Of a stretch of 64,000 bases of DNA, positions 8,596 to 18,222 are shown piece by piece (within the stretch, counting starts at the first letter, position 1; every line of letters begins with the position of its first letter). Origin of the DNA: Bacteroidota bacterium (GTDB lineage Bacteria; Bacteroidota; Bacteroidia; Chitinophagales; Chitinophagaceae); the NCBI GenBank assembly GCA_016868585.1, contig VGGR01000002.1, positions 246,662 to 310,661 of the forward strand, given 5' to 3'. The notes beneath the pieces were generated by a model, which was not told the DNA's origin, made no database searches, and saw only the letters and a list, made by a program, of their open reading frames with translations. The translations under genes and the position numbers were made by a program.

Positions 8596-10155
8596 ATGGA
8601 AAATTCAGAAAAATTTACAGACTCAGGGATACCCATAAAAAAAGTATATACATCAGCCGACGTTGCTGAAGGCCCGCAGCCTCTTCCGGGGGAATACCCA
8701 TTTACAAGGGGGATTCAACCGGACATGTATAGAGGTCGTGTATGGACCATGCGTCAATATGCAGGATTTTCCACAGCAGAGGAAAGCAATCAGCGTTACC
8801 ATTATTTACTTTCTCAAGGGGTAAGCGGCCTAAGTGTTGCGTTTGACCTGCCTACTCAAATCGGTTACGACAGTGATCACCCATTGGCGGAAGGAGAGGT
8901 TGGAAAAGTAGGTGTTGCCATTGATTCTATAGAGGACATGGAAGCCCTGTTCAAAGGGATTCGATTAAATGAAGTAAGTACTTCTATGACCATCAATGCT
9001 ACCGGCTATATTCTCTTGGCCTTATATGCAGCCGTTGCAAGAAAACAGGGATGCGATATTGGTCAATTAAATGGTACTATTCAAAATGATATACTTAAAG
9101 AGTACGCAGCAAGAGGAACTTACATCTACCCTCCCAAACCGTCCATGCGTATCATTACCGATATTTTTGAATGGTGCAGTAAAGAAATACCAAAATGGAA
9201 CACCATTTCAATATCAGGCTACCATATCAGAGAAGCAGGAAGCACCGCAGCTCAGGAAATTGCGTTTACCCTGAGTAATGGTAAAGCCTACGTCAAAGCT
9301 GCATTGGAAAAAGGGCTGAATATTGATGTGTTTGGAAAGAGACTCTCTTTTTTCTTTAATGCACACAATGACCTTTTCGAAGAAGTGGCTAAGTTCAGAG
9401 CCTCCCGAAGAATTTGGGGCACTTTGATGAAAGAATTGGGAGCAACAGATCCTAAAGCCATGATGTTACGTTTTCACACACAAACGGGAGGCAGTACGCT
9501 CACTGCGCAACAACCGCTCAATAATATAGTTCGAGTTACCCTACAATCACTTGCAGCGGTGTTAGGAGGAACTCAATCATTACATACAAACGGTTATGAC
9601 GAAGCACTAAGCCTACCTACCAAGGAGGCTGCAAGGATCGCCCTTCGAACCCAACAGATTATTGCAAATGAAAGCGGAGTTACAGCCACAGCAGACCCAT
9701 TGGCTGGATCGTACTATGTAGAGTACTTAACCGATGCCTTAGAAAAGGGAGCACTTGCCATAATGAAAAAAGTTGATCTGCTGGGAGGCAGTGTTTCGGC
9801 CATTGAGCAAGGATATATTCAGCACGAAATTGCAAACAGCGCCTATCAGTTTCAACAATCGCTTGAGCAAAAGGAAAAGATAATTGTAGGGGTCAATCAA
9901 TACCAAACTGAGGAAGAGAAAAAGATCCCCCTGCTACGGATAAATGAATCAATTCGGGCACAACAAATAGCCCGAATTGTTGACCTAAAAGCAAGGAGAG
10001 ATTCAACTAAAGCCTCAACTTGTTTGCAGCAAATTCATAACCATGCAGTGGAAGGGATCAATCTCATGCCCGCTGTACTGCAAGCCGTTGAAAATAATTG
10101 TACACTGGGAGAGATAGCATCAACCCTGAGAAGTGTTTTTGGAGAATATCAATAA
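8596..10155 (+). CDS. Methylmalonyl-CoA mutase family catalytic subunit lacking the B12-binding domain
   Basis: This is the TIM-barrel substrate domain of acyl-CoA mutases, which use adenosylcobalamin to interconvert succinyl-CoA and (R)-methylmalonyl-CoA. Motifs include [61 protein letters not shown] and [14 protein letters not shown]55, R173 and H210 keep the exact spacing of Propionibacterium Y89, R207 and H244, which favours methylmalonyl-CoA over isobutyryl-CoA. At 519 residues it stops before the usual C-terminal cobalamin domain with its DxHxxG motif. No small B12-binding subunit is nearby, so one must come from elsewhere in the genome if the enzyme works. It ends seven bases from the convergent glnS. 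Confidence 0.88.
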   Translation: MENSEKFTDSGIPIKKVYTSADVAEGPQPLPGEYPFTRGIQPDMYRGRVWTMRQYAGFSTAEESNQRYHYLLSQGVSGLSVAFDLPTQIGYDSDHPLAEGEVGKVGVAIDSIEDMEALFKGIRLNEVSTSMTINATGYILLALYAAVARKQGCDIGQLNGTIQNDILKEYAARGTYIYPPKPSMRIITDIFEWCSKEIPKWNTISISGYHIREAGSTAAQEIAFTLSNGKAYVKAALEKGLNIDVFGKRLSFFFNAHNDLFEEVAKFRASRRIWGTLMKELGATDPKAMMLRFHTQTGGSTLTAQQPLNNIVRVTLQSLAAVLGGTQSLHTNGYDEALSLPTKEAARIALRTQQIIANESGVTATADPLAGSYYVEYLTDALEKGALAIMKKVDLLGGSVSAIEQGYIQHEIANSAYQFQQSLEQKEKIIVGVNQYQTEEEKKIPLLRINESIRAQQIARIVDLKARRDSTKASTCLQQIHNHAVEGINLMPAVLQAVENNCTLGEIASTLRSVFGEYQ

Positions 10156-10162
10156 ATGGCAA

Positions 10163-11815
10163 TTACCCTTTTGCCGGATTCCATCCGTCTTTTAACCCCA
10201 CCGTTTTGTTGAATACCAAATGGGTTGGCTGACTATCTTTATCCAGAACAAAATACCCTTTACGAACAAACTGATATCGATCTCCTGATTTTGTCTCCAA
10301 CAAAGAAGGTTCAGCCATTACTTGTGGAAGAACCGTCAGAGAGCTTGGGTTGAGGTAATGTAAAAAATCCTGCGATTCATCAGTCGGATCCTCAACATTA
10401 AACAATCGGTCATACATACGTACTTCTGCTTTAACCGCATGCGATACACTTACCCAGTGCAAGGTACCCTTAACCGATATTCCACTGGTATCGGACCCAC
10501 TTTTACTTTCTGCGATATAGGCACATCTTATTTCTGTGATGAGGCCTTGTGGGTCTTTGATAACCTCTTCACAACGGATAATGTAAGCGCTCTTTAAACG
10601 AACCAACTGTCCTGGGGACAATCTAAAGTATTTCTTGGGTGGGTTTTCCATAAAATCCTCTCGCTCGATATAAAGCTCACGGCTAAATGGAATTTGACGG
10701 TGTCCGGCAGTCGGGTCCTCAGGGTTATTTTCAGAGCTGAGCCATTCCTCTCCATCATAATTGGTCAAAACAATTTTAACAGGATCAAACACCACCATCC
10801 TGCGAAGGGCAATTCGGTTGAGGTGCTCGCGCACACAAAACTCTAACAGGCCAACGTCTACCAGATTATCCCTTTTTGCTACACCAATCCGCTCACAAAA
10901 TTCACGTATGCTTTCGGGGGTGTAGCCACGCCTTCTAAGTCCGCTGAGGGTTGGCATTCTGGGGTCGTCCCAACCAGCAACTTTCTTTTCAACAACCAAC
11001 TGCAAAAGCTTTCGTTTGCTGGTTACAGTGTAATTGATATTTCTCCTCGCAAATTCATATTGGTGTGAGGGATAAATCTCAAGTTGTGCGATCAGCCAAT
11101 CATATAATTCGCGATGAGGGGTGAACTCCATCGTACATATGGAATGGGTGATCTGTTCAATAGCGTCACTTTGCCCATGTGCAAAGTCATACATCGGGTA
11201 AATGCACCAGGCATCCCCTGTGCGATGATGATGTGCATGCCTGATCCGATAAAGGATGGGGTCTCGCATCAACATATTATTGTGCCCCATTTCAATTTTA
11301 GCGCGCAAAGTCTTAGCCCCATCGGAAAATTCACCATTCTTCATACGAACAAATAAATCTCGATTCTCTTCTATACTTCTTGTTCGATACGGACTGTTTA
11401 CGCCCGGTTCGGTCGGTGTTCCTTTTTGATCCGCAATTTCTTCAGCGGTCAAATCATCCACGTAAGCCAGCCCTTTCTTGATCAAGGTTAATGCAAGGGC
11501 ATATAATTGTTCAAAATAATCACTGGCGTAACGCTCATATTTCCACTCAAATCCTAACCAACGTAGATCTTCTTTAATACTCTCTACATACTCCGTATCC
11601 TCCGTAACAGGGTTGGTATCGTCAAAACGTAAGTTGGTATATCCTGGAAATCGTTTGGTCAAACCAAAATTCAAACAAATACTGGACGCATGCCCAATGT
11701 GCAAATAGCCATTAGGCTCGGGAGGAAATCGAGTAACAATGGAGGGGTAAACTCCATCTTTTAAGTGTGTATCGATGATTTCCTCAATAAAATTTAAACT
11801 CTTTTCTTCAGCCAT
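10163..11815 (-). CDS. glnS: Glutaminyl-tRNA synthetase
   Basis: This class I synthetase charges tRNA-Gln with glutamine directly. The HIGH motif is seen in PPEPNGYLHIGHA at residues 31-43, and the KMSKS-equivalent loop in VTSKRKLLQLV near residue 267. The N-terminal catalytic fold is followed by the two C-terminal anticodon-binding beta barrels (from about residue 340, FDPVKIVLTNY onward), giving the full length of 550. The presence of GlnRS means this lineage need not rely on the transamidation route for Gln-tRNA. Its start lies about 100 bases from the upstream minus-strand gene. Confidence 0.97.
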   Translation of the reverse strand: MAEEKSLNFIEEIIDTHLKDGVYPSIVTRFPPEPNGYLHIGHASSICLNFGLTKRFPGYTNLRFDDTNPVTEDTEYVESIKEDLRWLGFEWKYERYASDYFEQLYALALTLIKKGLAYVDDLTAEEIADQKGTPTEPGVNSPYRTRSIEENRDLFVRMKNGEFSDGAKTLRAKIEMGHNNMLMRDPILYRIRHAHHHRTGDAWCIYPMYDFAHGQSDAIEQITHSICTMEFTPHRELYDWLIAQLEIYPSHQYEFARRNINYTVTSKRKLLQLVVEKKVAGWDDPRMPTLSGLRRRGYTPESIREFCERIGVAKRDNLVDVGLLEFCVREHLNRIALRRMVVFDPVKIVLTNYDGEEWLSSENNPEDPTAGHRQIPFSRELYIEREDFMENPPKKYFRLSPGQLVRLKSAYIIRCEEVIKDPQGLITEIRCAYIAESKSGSDTSGISVKGTLHWVSVSHAVKAEVRMYDRLFNVEDPTDESQDFLHYLNPSSLTVLPQVMAEPSLLETKSGDRYQFVRKGYFVLDKDSQPTHLVFNKTVGLKDGWNPAKG

Positions 11816-11912
11816 AAGTCATTGCAGATGCGCGAAGATAACGCAAAATAAAGTGGCCTACCACATAGACAATTGATCAGAAAAAATCAGTTAATGTTTC
11901 AGAAGCAAGCTT

Positions 11913-12569
11913 TTATCGAGCACCGAACAAGAGACTTCCGATCCTGACTAATGTACTCCCCTCTTCCAGCGCAATCCAATAATCTCCACTCATTCCCATT
12001 GATACTACAGGAGTTTTATCGACTGGAAAATAGTGGGCAAATTTATTAGCCATACTTTTCAAATACCGAAACTCAGCCCTGATCACTGTTTCTTGGTTCG
12101 TAAAGCTGGCCATTCCCATAAGCCCCAGTACGCGTACATTTTTACGATCAGCTATTTGGGAGAGCACAGCAGCCAACCCGGCCTCATCAAAGCCAAATTT
12201 TGTTTCTCCTTGTGCAATATGCACTTGTAACAAACAGTCAATTATTCTATGCTGTCTAATGGCTTGTTTATTGATTTCGTTTAGGAGAGCCAAACTATCT
12301 ACTCCCTGTATTAAAGAACAACGGTTAGCGATATATTTTACTTTATTTCGCTGGAGGTGACCAATAAAATGCCATCGAATATCAGCGGGGAGCAAGGGCT
12401 GTTTTTCTAGCAGCTCCTGCACATAATTTTCCCCGAAGTCACGTTGTCCAAGCTTGTACAAAGCCAGTATATCCTCAATTGGCTTTTTCTTGGATACCGC
12501 TACCAGCAATACGCCAGCCGCTTCCAGCTCTTTTTTAATTTCTGGGTAACGCTCAACAGCAATGGTCAT
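11913..12569 (-). CDS. YggS/PLPBP-family pyridoxal phosphate homeostasis protein
   Basis: A single-domain PLP-binding protein of the alanine-racemase fold type III, thought to buffer PLP and influence amino- and oxo-acid pools rather than catalyse a reaction. Typical signatures are LVAVSKKKP (PLP lysine), GENYVQELLEK, WHFIGHLQRNKVKYI and the C-terminal SMGMSGDYWIALEEGSTLVRIGSLLFGAR. Length 218 is usual. It follows the acyl-CoA dehydrogenase by nine bases on the same strand and is probably co-transcribed with it. Confidence 0.93.
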   Translation of the reverse strand: MTIAVERYPEIKKELEAAGVLLVAVSKKKPIEDILALYKLGQRDFGENYVQELLEKQPLLPADIRWHFIGHLQRNKVKYIANRCSLIQGVDSLALLNEINKQAIRQHRIIDCLLQVHIAQGETKFGFDEAGLAAVLSQIADRKNVRVLGLMGMASFTNQETVIRAEFRYLKSMANKFAHYFPVDKTPVVSMGMSGDYWIALEEGSTLVRIGSLLFGAR

Positions 12570-12578
12570 AGTGTAAAT

Positions 12579-13733
12579 CTACTTCAAAATACTACGGCTG
12601 ATAACAATTCGTTGCACTTCGCTGGTTCCCTCGTAAATCTGTGTGATTTTTGCATCACGCATTAAACGTTCTACATGGTACTCTTTGACATAACCATATC
12701 CCCCATGAATTTGCACCGCTTCTGTGGAAGTCCACATAGCAGTTTCAGAAGCGAATACCTTGGCCATAGACGAGCTAATTGAATAATCTATACCATTGTC
12801 TCTTTCCCAGGCAGATTTCAAACAAAGCAAGCGGGAAGCCCCAATTCGAGTAGCCATATCTGCCAATTTGAAAGCAATGATTTGATGGTTCATGATTTCA
12901 GTACCAAACGCTTTTCTTGTTTTAGCATACGCTTTTGACAACTCATAGGCCCCACTGGCAATTCCTAATGCTTGCGCAGCGATTCCAATTCTGCCTCCGG
13001 CCAAGGTTTTCATAGCAAAGGTGAAACCAAAGCCATCCGCACCAATCCGATGCTGTTTAGGAACCTTCACATCATTGAACATAACAGTATGGGTATCACT
13101 GGCACGGATCCCCATTTTATTTTCCTTTGCAGCTACAACCACACCAGACCAGTTTTTTTCAACAATTAAACAATTGATCCCTTTTGCACCTTTTGCGGGA
13201 TCAGTTTGAGCAATTACCAGATAAACAGACGCATTCCCGCCATTGGTAATCCAATTTTTTGTTCCATTGAGTAAATAATAATCTCCCTTATCCTCAGCAG
13301 TGGTTTGTTGTGAAGTGGCATCGCTTCCCGCCTCAGGCTCTGATAACATAAACGCACCAATATAGAGTTCGCCATCCTTTTTGCCTTGTGCCAATGGAAC
13401 AAGGTATTGCTGTTTCTGCTCCTCAGTGCCAAACTCCTGTAACCCGTAACAAACCAAACTATTATTTACACTCATACAAACGCTAGTGCTGGCGTCCACC
13501 TTACTGATCTCCTCCATGGCTAAAACATAGCTGATAGTATCCAAGCCACTTCCGCCATAGGCCTGATCTACCATCATTCCCATAAAACCAAGTTCGGCAA
13601 GCTGAAGAACTTGTTCTTTGGGAAATTGCTGTTTTTCATCACGCTCTATCACGCCTGGCAAACATTGATTTTGCGCAAAGTCCCGAGCTGCCTGTTGGAT
13701 CATTAACTGCTCCTCAGTAAGTTGGAAATTCAT
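12579..13733 (-). CDS. Acyl-CoA dehydrogenase (short-chain/butyryl-CoA type)
   Basis: An FAD enzyme that oxidises acyl-CoA to trans-2-enoyl-CoA in beta-oxidation or amino-acid breakdown. All family blocks are present: N-terminal helices (LTEEQLMIQQAARDFA), AFMLSEPEAGSDA (FAD/substrate loop), the ITNGG segment, AYAKTRKAFG, and QIHGGYGYVKEY. The catalytic glutamate is in QIYEGTSEVQRI near the C-terminus, the short-chain/medium-chain position. Length 384 is normal. Chain-length specificity is inferred only from overall resemblance to butyryl-CoA dehydrogenases. It is first in a two-gene unit with the YggS-type gene. Confidence 0.93.
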   Translation of the reverse strand: MNFQLTEEQLMIQQAARDFAQNQCLPGVIERDEKQQFPKEQVLQLAELGFMGMMVDQAYGGSGLDTISYVLAMEEISKVDASTSVCMSVNNSLVCYGLQEFGTEEQKQQYLVPLAQGKKDGELYIGAFMLSEPEAGSDATSQQTTAEDKGDYYLLNGTKNWITNGGNASVYLVIAQTDPAKGAKGINCLIVEKNWSGVVVAAKENKMGIRASDTHTVMFNDVKVPKQHRIGADGFGFTFAMKTLAGGRIGIAAQALGIASGAYELSKAYAKTRKAFGTEIMNHQIIAFKLADMATRIGASRLLCLKSAWERDNGIDYSISSSMAKVFASETAMWTSTEAVQIHGGYGYVKEYHVERLMRDAKITQIYEGTSEVQRIVISRSILK

Positions 13734-13768
13734 AGAGATAGAATTTATACAAACAAGTGTTAGTTTTG

Positions 13769-13800
13769 CAAATATACAGGAACCGTCCTTTTATTTTCAA
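13769..13800 (-). promoter_or_regulatory. Putative promoter of the acyl-CoA dehydrogenase gene
   Basis: On the minus strand a TTG box (13798-13800) precedes TATATTTG (13769-13776) by 21 bases, matching the Bacteroidota -33/-7 arrangement. The start codon at 13733 is 35 bases further on. Confidence 0.55.
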
Positions 13801-13841
13801 CCAAATAACTAGATAGTTCCCTGCTCCCACGCAGATTAAAC

Positions 13842-13849
13842 TAACTTTG
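13842..13849 (+). promoter_or_regulatory. Putative promoter -7 element of the ccmE operon
   Basis: TAACTTTG is an exact TAnnTTTG match, 17 bases before the ccmE start codon. No strong -33 box accompanies it. Confidence 0.5.
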
Positions 13850-13866
13850 CATCATTATTTTTTTGT

Positions 13867-14292
13867 ATGAAAAAAATACATCTTGCTTTACTAGTGCTGA
13901 TTGCAATATCCATTGGCGTTTTGATCAGTTTTACCAACACTACAAGCACATACGATACCATTGGAACGGCCATGTCAAAGCCAGGAAAATATGTTCATCT
14001 GATGGCAAAACTGGACAAATCAGTTCCGCTTCAATACGATGCCATCAAAAACCCGAATTATCTTCGGTTCACGGCAGTGGATTCCTTGGGGCTTACCGTA
14101 GCGGTTATTTACAACAATGCAAAGCCCGAGAACCTTGAAATGAGTGAGCGACTGGTTTTAAAGGGTCGCTACATGGATGGAGCATTTCAGTGTGAAGAAA
14201 TCCAAACCAAATGCCCCTCCAAATACAAAGAGGAAGAGGCTAAAGGATTAAAACACCCTGGCAACCCACCTGACCCAAGAACAGCCCCTTAA
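13867..14292 (+). CDS. ccmE: Cytochrome c maturation heme chaperone CcmE, cysteine (CxxxY) variant
   Basis: CcmE carries heme across the periplasmic face to the CcmF/H ligase. The 141 residues have an N-terminal membrane anchor (about 4-22) and an OB-fold beta domain with KPGKYVHLMAKLDKS and RLVLKGRYMDGAFQCEEI. At the position of the usual heme-binding histidine (HxxxY) this protein has C116-P-S-K-Y120, the CxxxY form described for CcmE of archaea and some sulfate reducers. No histidine takes its place nearby. It is followed 13 bases later by ccmF, which supports the assignment. An upstream in-frame start was not needed. Confidence 0.88.
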   Translation: MKKIHLALLVLIAISIGVLISFTNTTSTYDTIGTAMSKPGKYVHLMAKLDKSVPLQYDAIKNPNYLRFTAVDSLGLTVAVIYNNAKPENLEMSERLVLKGRYMDGAFQCEEIQTKCPSKYKEEEAKGLKHPGNPPDPRTAP

Positions 14293-14305
14293 GCATAAAG
14301 TCCAC

Positions 14306-16771
14306 ATGAAATACATCGGTGAAAATCTACTGCCTGGCCAACTTGGTCATTTCTTCGTCATACTATCCTTGGTGAGTGCTGGCCTGTCAACGATCTCCTA
14401 TTTTTTTGCTGCCAGACAACCTGAGTCCCAGGAAAGTAAAGAGTGGAAGAAATTAGGAAGAATTTCATTTGTTATCCAAGCACTTTCCGTAACCGCCATC
14501 TTTAGCCTGCTCTTTTTTATTATTCAAAATCACCTTTTCGAATATCACTATGCCTGGAAACATAGTAGCCGCTCGCTGGAATTCAAATATTTGCTGGCTT
14601 GTTTTTGGGAAGGCCAGGAGGGAAGTTTCCTATTATGGAATCTTTGTCAAGCTATACTTGGATTAGTATTGATACGAAAAGCCGGTAGCTGGGAATCACC
14701 CGTCATGACTACAGTTAGCTTTGCTCAATTTGCTCTTTCCACAATGGTGATGGGCTTATATATTGCCGGCTGGAGAATGGGATCCCATCCATTTATCCTA
14801 TTACGAGATAGTGGTGTGCTGGACAATGCACCGGCACTACATATCAACTTTGATATTTCACAACCACTTCTACCTGACTACCTTTCCTCCATAAAGGATG
14901 GCAATGACTTAAATCCACTCTTACAGAATTATTGGATGGTGATTCATCCACCAGTACTGTTCATGGGCTTTGCCTCAACACTGGTACCATTCGCCTATGC
15001 TATTGCAGGTCTATGGACAAAAAAGTATGGCCACTGGACCACACCTGCTCTCCCCTGGTCTCTATTCTCTACAGCCGTATTTGGAGTTGGTATAATGATG
15101 GGTGGGATGTGGGCTTATGAATCGCTCAGCTTTGGAGGTTATTGGGCATGGGATCCTGTAGAGAACGCTTCGTTGGTGCCCTGGATGACCGGTGTGGCAG
15201 GGCTGCATACCTTGCTGATCTATCGGGCTACGGGTCATTCATTGCGAGCAACCTACTTGTTCTTTATGCTCACTTTTCTGTTCATTCTCTACTCTACTTT
15301 TTTAACAAGGAGCGGGATATTGGGTGAAACATCTGTTCATGCCTTTACGGAGCTTGGCATGAACTGGCAACTGCTTGTCTTTTTACTTGTGTTCGCTCTA
15401 CCCTCACTTTTTTTCTTTTTCCGCTCCTTTAATAAAATTCCTACCATCCAACAAGAAGAAGAAATCAATAGCCGCGAATTCTGGATGTTTATTGGCTCTC
15501 TGGTTATTTTTCTTTCCGCTTTGGTAATAAGCAGTCAAACTTCATTGCCCGTTTTCAATAAAATCTTTGGAACCACCCTGGCTCCACCAGCGGATGTTGA
15601 GTTTTCTTACAATAGCATTCAGCTTTATGTAGCCCTAATCCTAGCTGTGCTTACCGCTATCAGCCACTACCTGAAGTATCAATCAACTTCAAGGTCTTAC
15701 TTCTGGAAAAAAATGCTGACCCCAGCGCTAATTTCAGCAGTAGCAGGCGCTTTGTTTCTAATTTTTGGAGAGGTTAATTACCATAAAAAGGGTGCTGTTT
15801 TTCACTATTCTATCACGCTTACCATTCTTTTCAGCTTTTACACGGTCATTGCTAATGCAAGCTACATTTGGGTGGGCGTAAAGGGAAAAATCAGAAAAGC
15901 AGGCGGACCTATAGCGCATGTTGGCTTTGGAATGGTACTAACCGGGATCCTTTTATCGTCCGCAAATAAAGAAATCATCTCCACCAATATTAATGGCATC
16001 CCCGCCCCTCTTGGTGAAGGCGAAAATCCTCAAGAAAATTTAACGCTGGTACAAGGACTCCCTGTTACAATGGGTAATTACACATTAACTTACCTAAAAG
16101 ACTCCGCTCATCCCAAAAAACCATTATGGTTCTATAAAATACAATTCAAGAATCAAAAGGAAAAAGAGGATTTTATTCTAACGCCCAACGCCTTTGTGAA
16201 CTACAAGGGAAATCAGGGCCTCATGGCTAATCCTGATGCCAGGCATTATTGGGATCATGATGTATTTACCTACATTACCTCAATACCCGATCCGGAAAAT
16301 CAAAAAGATACGGCTGTATTCAAATCATATCTGCAACAACAAGGAGATACACTTTTCTATTCGAATGGCTTCATGACAATAGATTCCATTCAAATCAGAG
16401 ATAATCTGCCCAAAGAACTGTTTGGAGAAGAAGGGAAGTTATTTGAAGTGCCCATTCGGGTTAGATCTAAGACCGGCACCAGTTATTTAGTAACAGGCCG
16501 CGCTGCTTTTGTAAAGGGCCAATGGATCAGCTTATCAGACACCCTGGTCTCGGAGGGTTTGATCCTGCAACTGCAAGAAGCCAGCCCAAAAGGTACCGTT
16601 CGTTTGGGAATAAAAGAAAGTGACGCCCTATTAAAATACGTCACGCTGAAAGCCTACCGATATCCCTTTGTTAAAGTGCTATGGTATGGCGTTTGGTTAA
16701 CAGCCATTGGATTATTGTTGAGCATGGTCAATCGAATAAGAAAAAATCGAACAGTCACTATAATCTCGTAA
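14306..16771 (+). CDS. ccmF: Cytochrome c heme lyase subunit CcmF/CcsA-type
   Basis: An integral membrane protein of the heme handling family that attaches heme to apocytochrome c outside the cytoplasmic membrane. The tryptophan-rich WWD motif appears as GGYWAWDPVENASLVPWM near residue 280, flanked by histidines such as MVIHPPVLFMGF that serve as heme ligands in the family. There are about 14 hydrophobic segments, and a soluble periplasmic domain at roughly residues 570-780 before the last helix. The 821-residue length is on the long side, as usual in Bacteroidota. It lies directly after ccmE; ccmA, B, C, D are not in the window. Confidence 0.94.
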   Translation: MKYIGENLLPGQLGHFFVILSLVSAGLSTISYFFAARQPESQESKEWKKLGRISFVIQALSVTAIFSLLFFIIQNHLFEYHYAWKHSSRSLEFKYLLACFWEGQEGSFLLWNLCQAILGLVLIRKAGSWESPVMTTVSFAQFALSTMVMGLYIAGWRMGSHPFILLRDSGVLDNAPALHINFDISQPLLPDYLSSIKDGNDLNPLLQNYWMVIHPPVLFMGFASTLVPFAYAIAGLWTKKYGHWTTPALPWSLFSTAVFGVGIMMGGMWAYESLSFGGYWAWDPVENASLVPWMTGVAGLHTLLIYRATGHSLRATYLFFMLTFLFILYSTFLTRSGILGETSVHAFTELGMNWQLLVFLLVFALPSLFFFFRSFNKIPTIQQEEEINSREFWMFIGSLVIFLSALVISSQTSLPVFNKIFGTTLAPPADVEFSYNSIQLYVALILAVLTAISHYLKYQSTSRSYFWKKMLTPALISAVAGALFLIFGEVNYHKKGAVFHYSITLTILFSFYTVIANASYIWVGVKGKIRKAGGPIAHVGFGMVLTGILLSSANKEIISTNINGIPAPLGEGENPQENLTLVQGLPVTMGNYTLTYLKDSAHPKKPLWFYKIQFKNQKEKEDFILTPNAFVNYKGNQGLMANPDARHYWDHDVFTYITSIPDPENQKDTAVFKSYLQQQGDTLFYSNGFMTIDSIQIRDNLPKELFGEEGKLFEVPIRVRSKTGTSYLVTGRAAFVKGQWISLSDTLVSEGLILQLQEASPKGTVRLGIKESDALLKYVTLKAYRYPFVKVLWYGVWLTAIGLLLSMVNRIRKNRTVTIIS

Positions 16772-16775
16772 TTAC

Positions 16776-17468
16776 ATGCTACAAAAACTATTATTAATAG
16801 TGCTTTTTGGATCAGGTATCCTTTTTCAAAACTGCCTGATTGGTCAACAATATCCATCTTTTCCAGAAACGGACTCCATAAAACCCATACCACCATTAAC
16901 TGAGATCATGAAAAGATGGGGCCCCAATGACACAATATTAGTTCCTGCTATTTGGTACCGAAATGAAATAATGAGCTATCGAGAGGAAGATATGGTTTGG
17001 ATCTCCAACCTTTCTCCGGAACAGCTACGTAAGCACATCAAAGCCTGGAATCGATTACGAAATGCAGTATATGTCACTTACCCCTACGCCCGTGTTGCAG
17101 GAACTACCATCAATCAAATCAATGCTCAACTGGAGGGTGTTGAGACTAAAAGAAAAAGAAAAGAGCTGATAAAAGAAAGAGAGAAGGAACTTCGCAATCA
17201 ATTCACCGAACCCCTGACCAATCTATCGGTATATCAGGGAAAAATATTAATGAAGTTGATTAACCGACAAACAGGCAATAATTGCTATGAGATCCTTCAA
17301 GAATTCAAAGGGAGTCTCAATGCCCGACTTTATCAAACCGTAGCATTTTTCTTTGGAGCAAACCTAAAGCAAGATTGGGATCTGGCTAATAACAGGACCG
17401 ATAGAGATATCGAAAGCATTGTTCGAGAAATTGATGGAACTTGGTTTAATAATCCTTACAGACACTAA
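16776..17468 (+). CDS. DUF4294-domain protein, secreted
   Basis: A Bacteroidota-specific protein of unknown function. The 230 residues start with a likely signal peptide (LLIVLFGSGILFQNCLIGQQ); a cysteine at about residue 20 lies inside it but does not give a clean lipobox. The body has the DUF4294 features RNEIMSYREEDMVWI and YPYARVAGTTINQINAQLEG, a charged helical stretch KRKRKELIKEREKEL, and LRNQFTEPLTNLSVYQGKIL. The gene begins four bases after ccmF and ends ten bases before bshB1, so it belongs to this transcription unit. No role can be deduced from context. Confidence 0.8.
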   Translation: MLQKLLLIVLFGSGILFQNCLIGQQYPSFPETDSIKPIPPLTEIMKRWGPNDTILVPAIWYRNEIMSYREEDMVWISNLSPEQLRKHIKAWNRLRNAVYVTYPYARVAGTTINQINAQLEGVETKRKRKELIKEREKELRNQFTEPLTNLSVYQGKILMKLINRQTGNNCYEILQEFKGSLNARLYQTVAFFFGANLKQDWDLANNRTDRDIESIVREIDGTWFNNPYRH

Positions 17469-17478
17469 ACTAATTTTA

Positions 17479-18216
17479 ATGAAAGTTGATATCCTAGCTG
17501 TAGGCGTACACCCAGATGATGTAGAGTTGAGCTGTTCTGGTACGTTAATTCAGGAAATCAAATCGGGCAAAAGAGTGGCCATAGTTGATTTAACTGAAGG
17601 CGAATTGGGAACGCGCGGAACTGTTCACTCCCGATACGAAGAGGCGGCCAAGGCAGCAATGATTATGGGCGTACACGCACGTGAAAATCTTCGTATGAGA
17701 GACGGCTTTATCATGAATGATGAAGCGCATCAACTGCAATTGATCCGTACCATTCGCAAATACCAACCCACCATAGTATTGGCTAATGCTACCCAGGACA
17801 GGCATCCTGACCACGGCAAAGCTGGCCAACTAGTTGCCGACAGTTGCTTTTTAGCAGGTCTTAAGAAAATTAAAACAGTTGACCACAACAATAACCCACA
17901 ACCCCGTTGGCGTCCTTCTTATATACTACATTATATTCAAGATCGCTTTCGGGAGCCAGATTTTATCGTGGACATCAGTTCAGTTTTTGAGCAACGCATG
18001 AGTGCTATTCAAGCCTACGAAACACAATTTTACAATCCGGCCAACTGTGATGAAGAGCCTGAAACCTATATCGCCAAAAAGGGTTTTCTCGATGCAATCG
18101 CAGCCAGAGCAAAACTATTAGGCAAGCGAATCGGCGTTGATTATGCAGAAGGTTTCACCTGTAGCAAAACCATAGGATTGCGTAGTTTACACGATTTGAT
18201 CTTAACTGAAACCTAG
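17479..18216 (+). CDS. bshB1: Bacillithiol biosynthesis deacetylase BshB1
   Basis: BshB1 removes the acetyl group from GlcNAc-malate, the second step in making the thiol bacillithiol. It is a zinc LmbE-like deacetylase: the metal-binding VGVHPDDVEL is at residues 8-17, followed by DLTEGELGTRGT and the second metal motif QDRHPDHGKA. The start at 17479 (MKVDILAVG) is chosen because the upstream in-frame ATG at 17419 would overlap the DUF4294 gene and add non-conserved residues. Length 245 is normal. The cysteine ligase bshC is also in the window (32678-34279); the glycosyltransferase bshA is not. Confidence 0.93.
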   Translation: MKVDILAVGVHPDDVELSCSGTLIQEIKSGKRVAIVDLTEGELGTRGTVHSRYEEAAKAAMIMGVHARENLRMRDGFIMNDEAHQLQLIRTIRKYQPTIVLANATQDRHPDHGKAGQLVADSCFLAGLKKIKTVDHNNNPQPRWRPSYILHYIQDRFREPDFIVDISSVFEQRMSAIQAYETQFYNPANCDEEPETYIAKKGFLDAIAARAKLLGKRIGVDYAEGFTCSKTIGLRSLHDLILTET

Positions 18217-18222
18217 ACGCCC

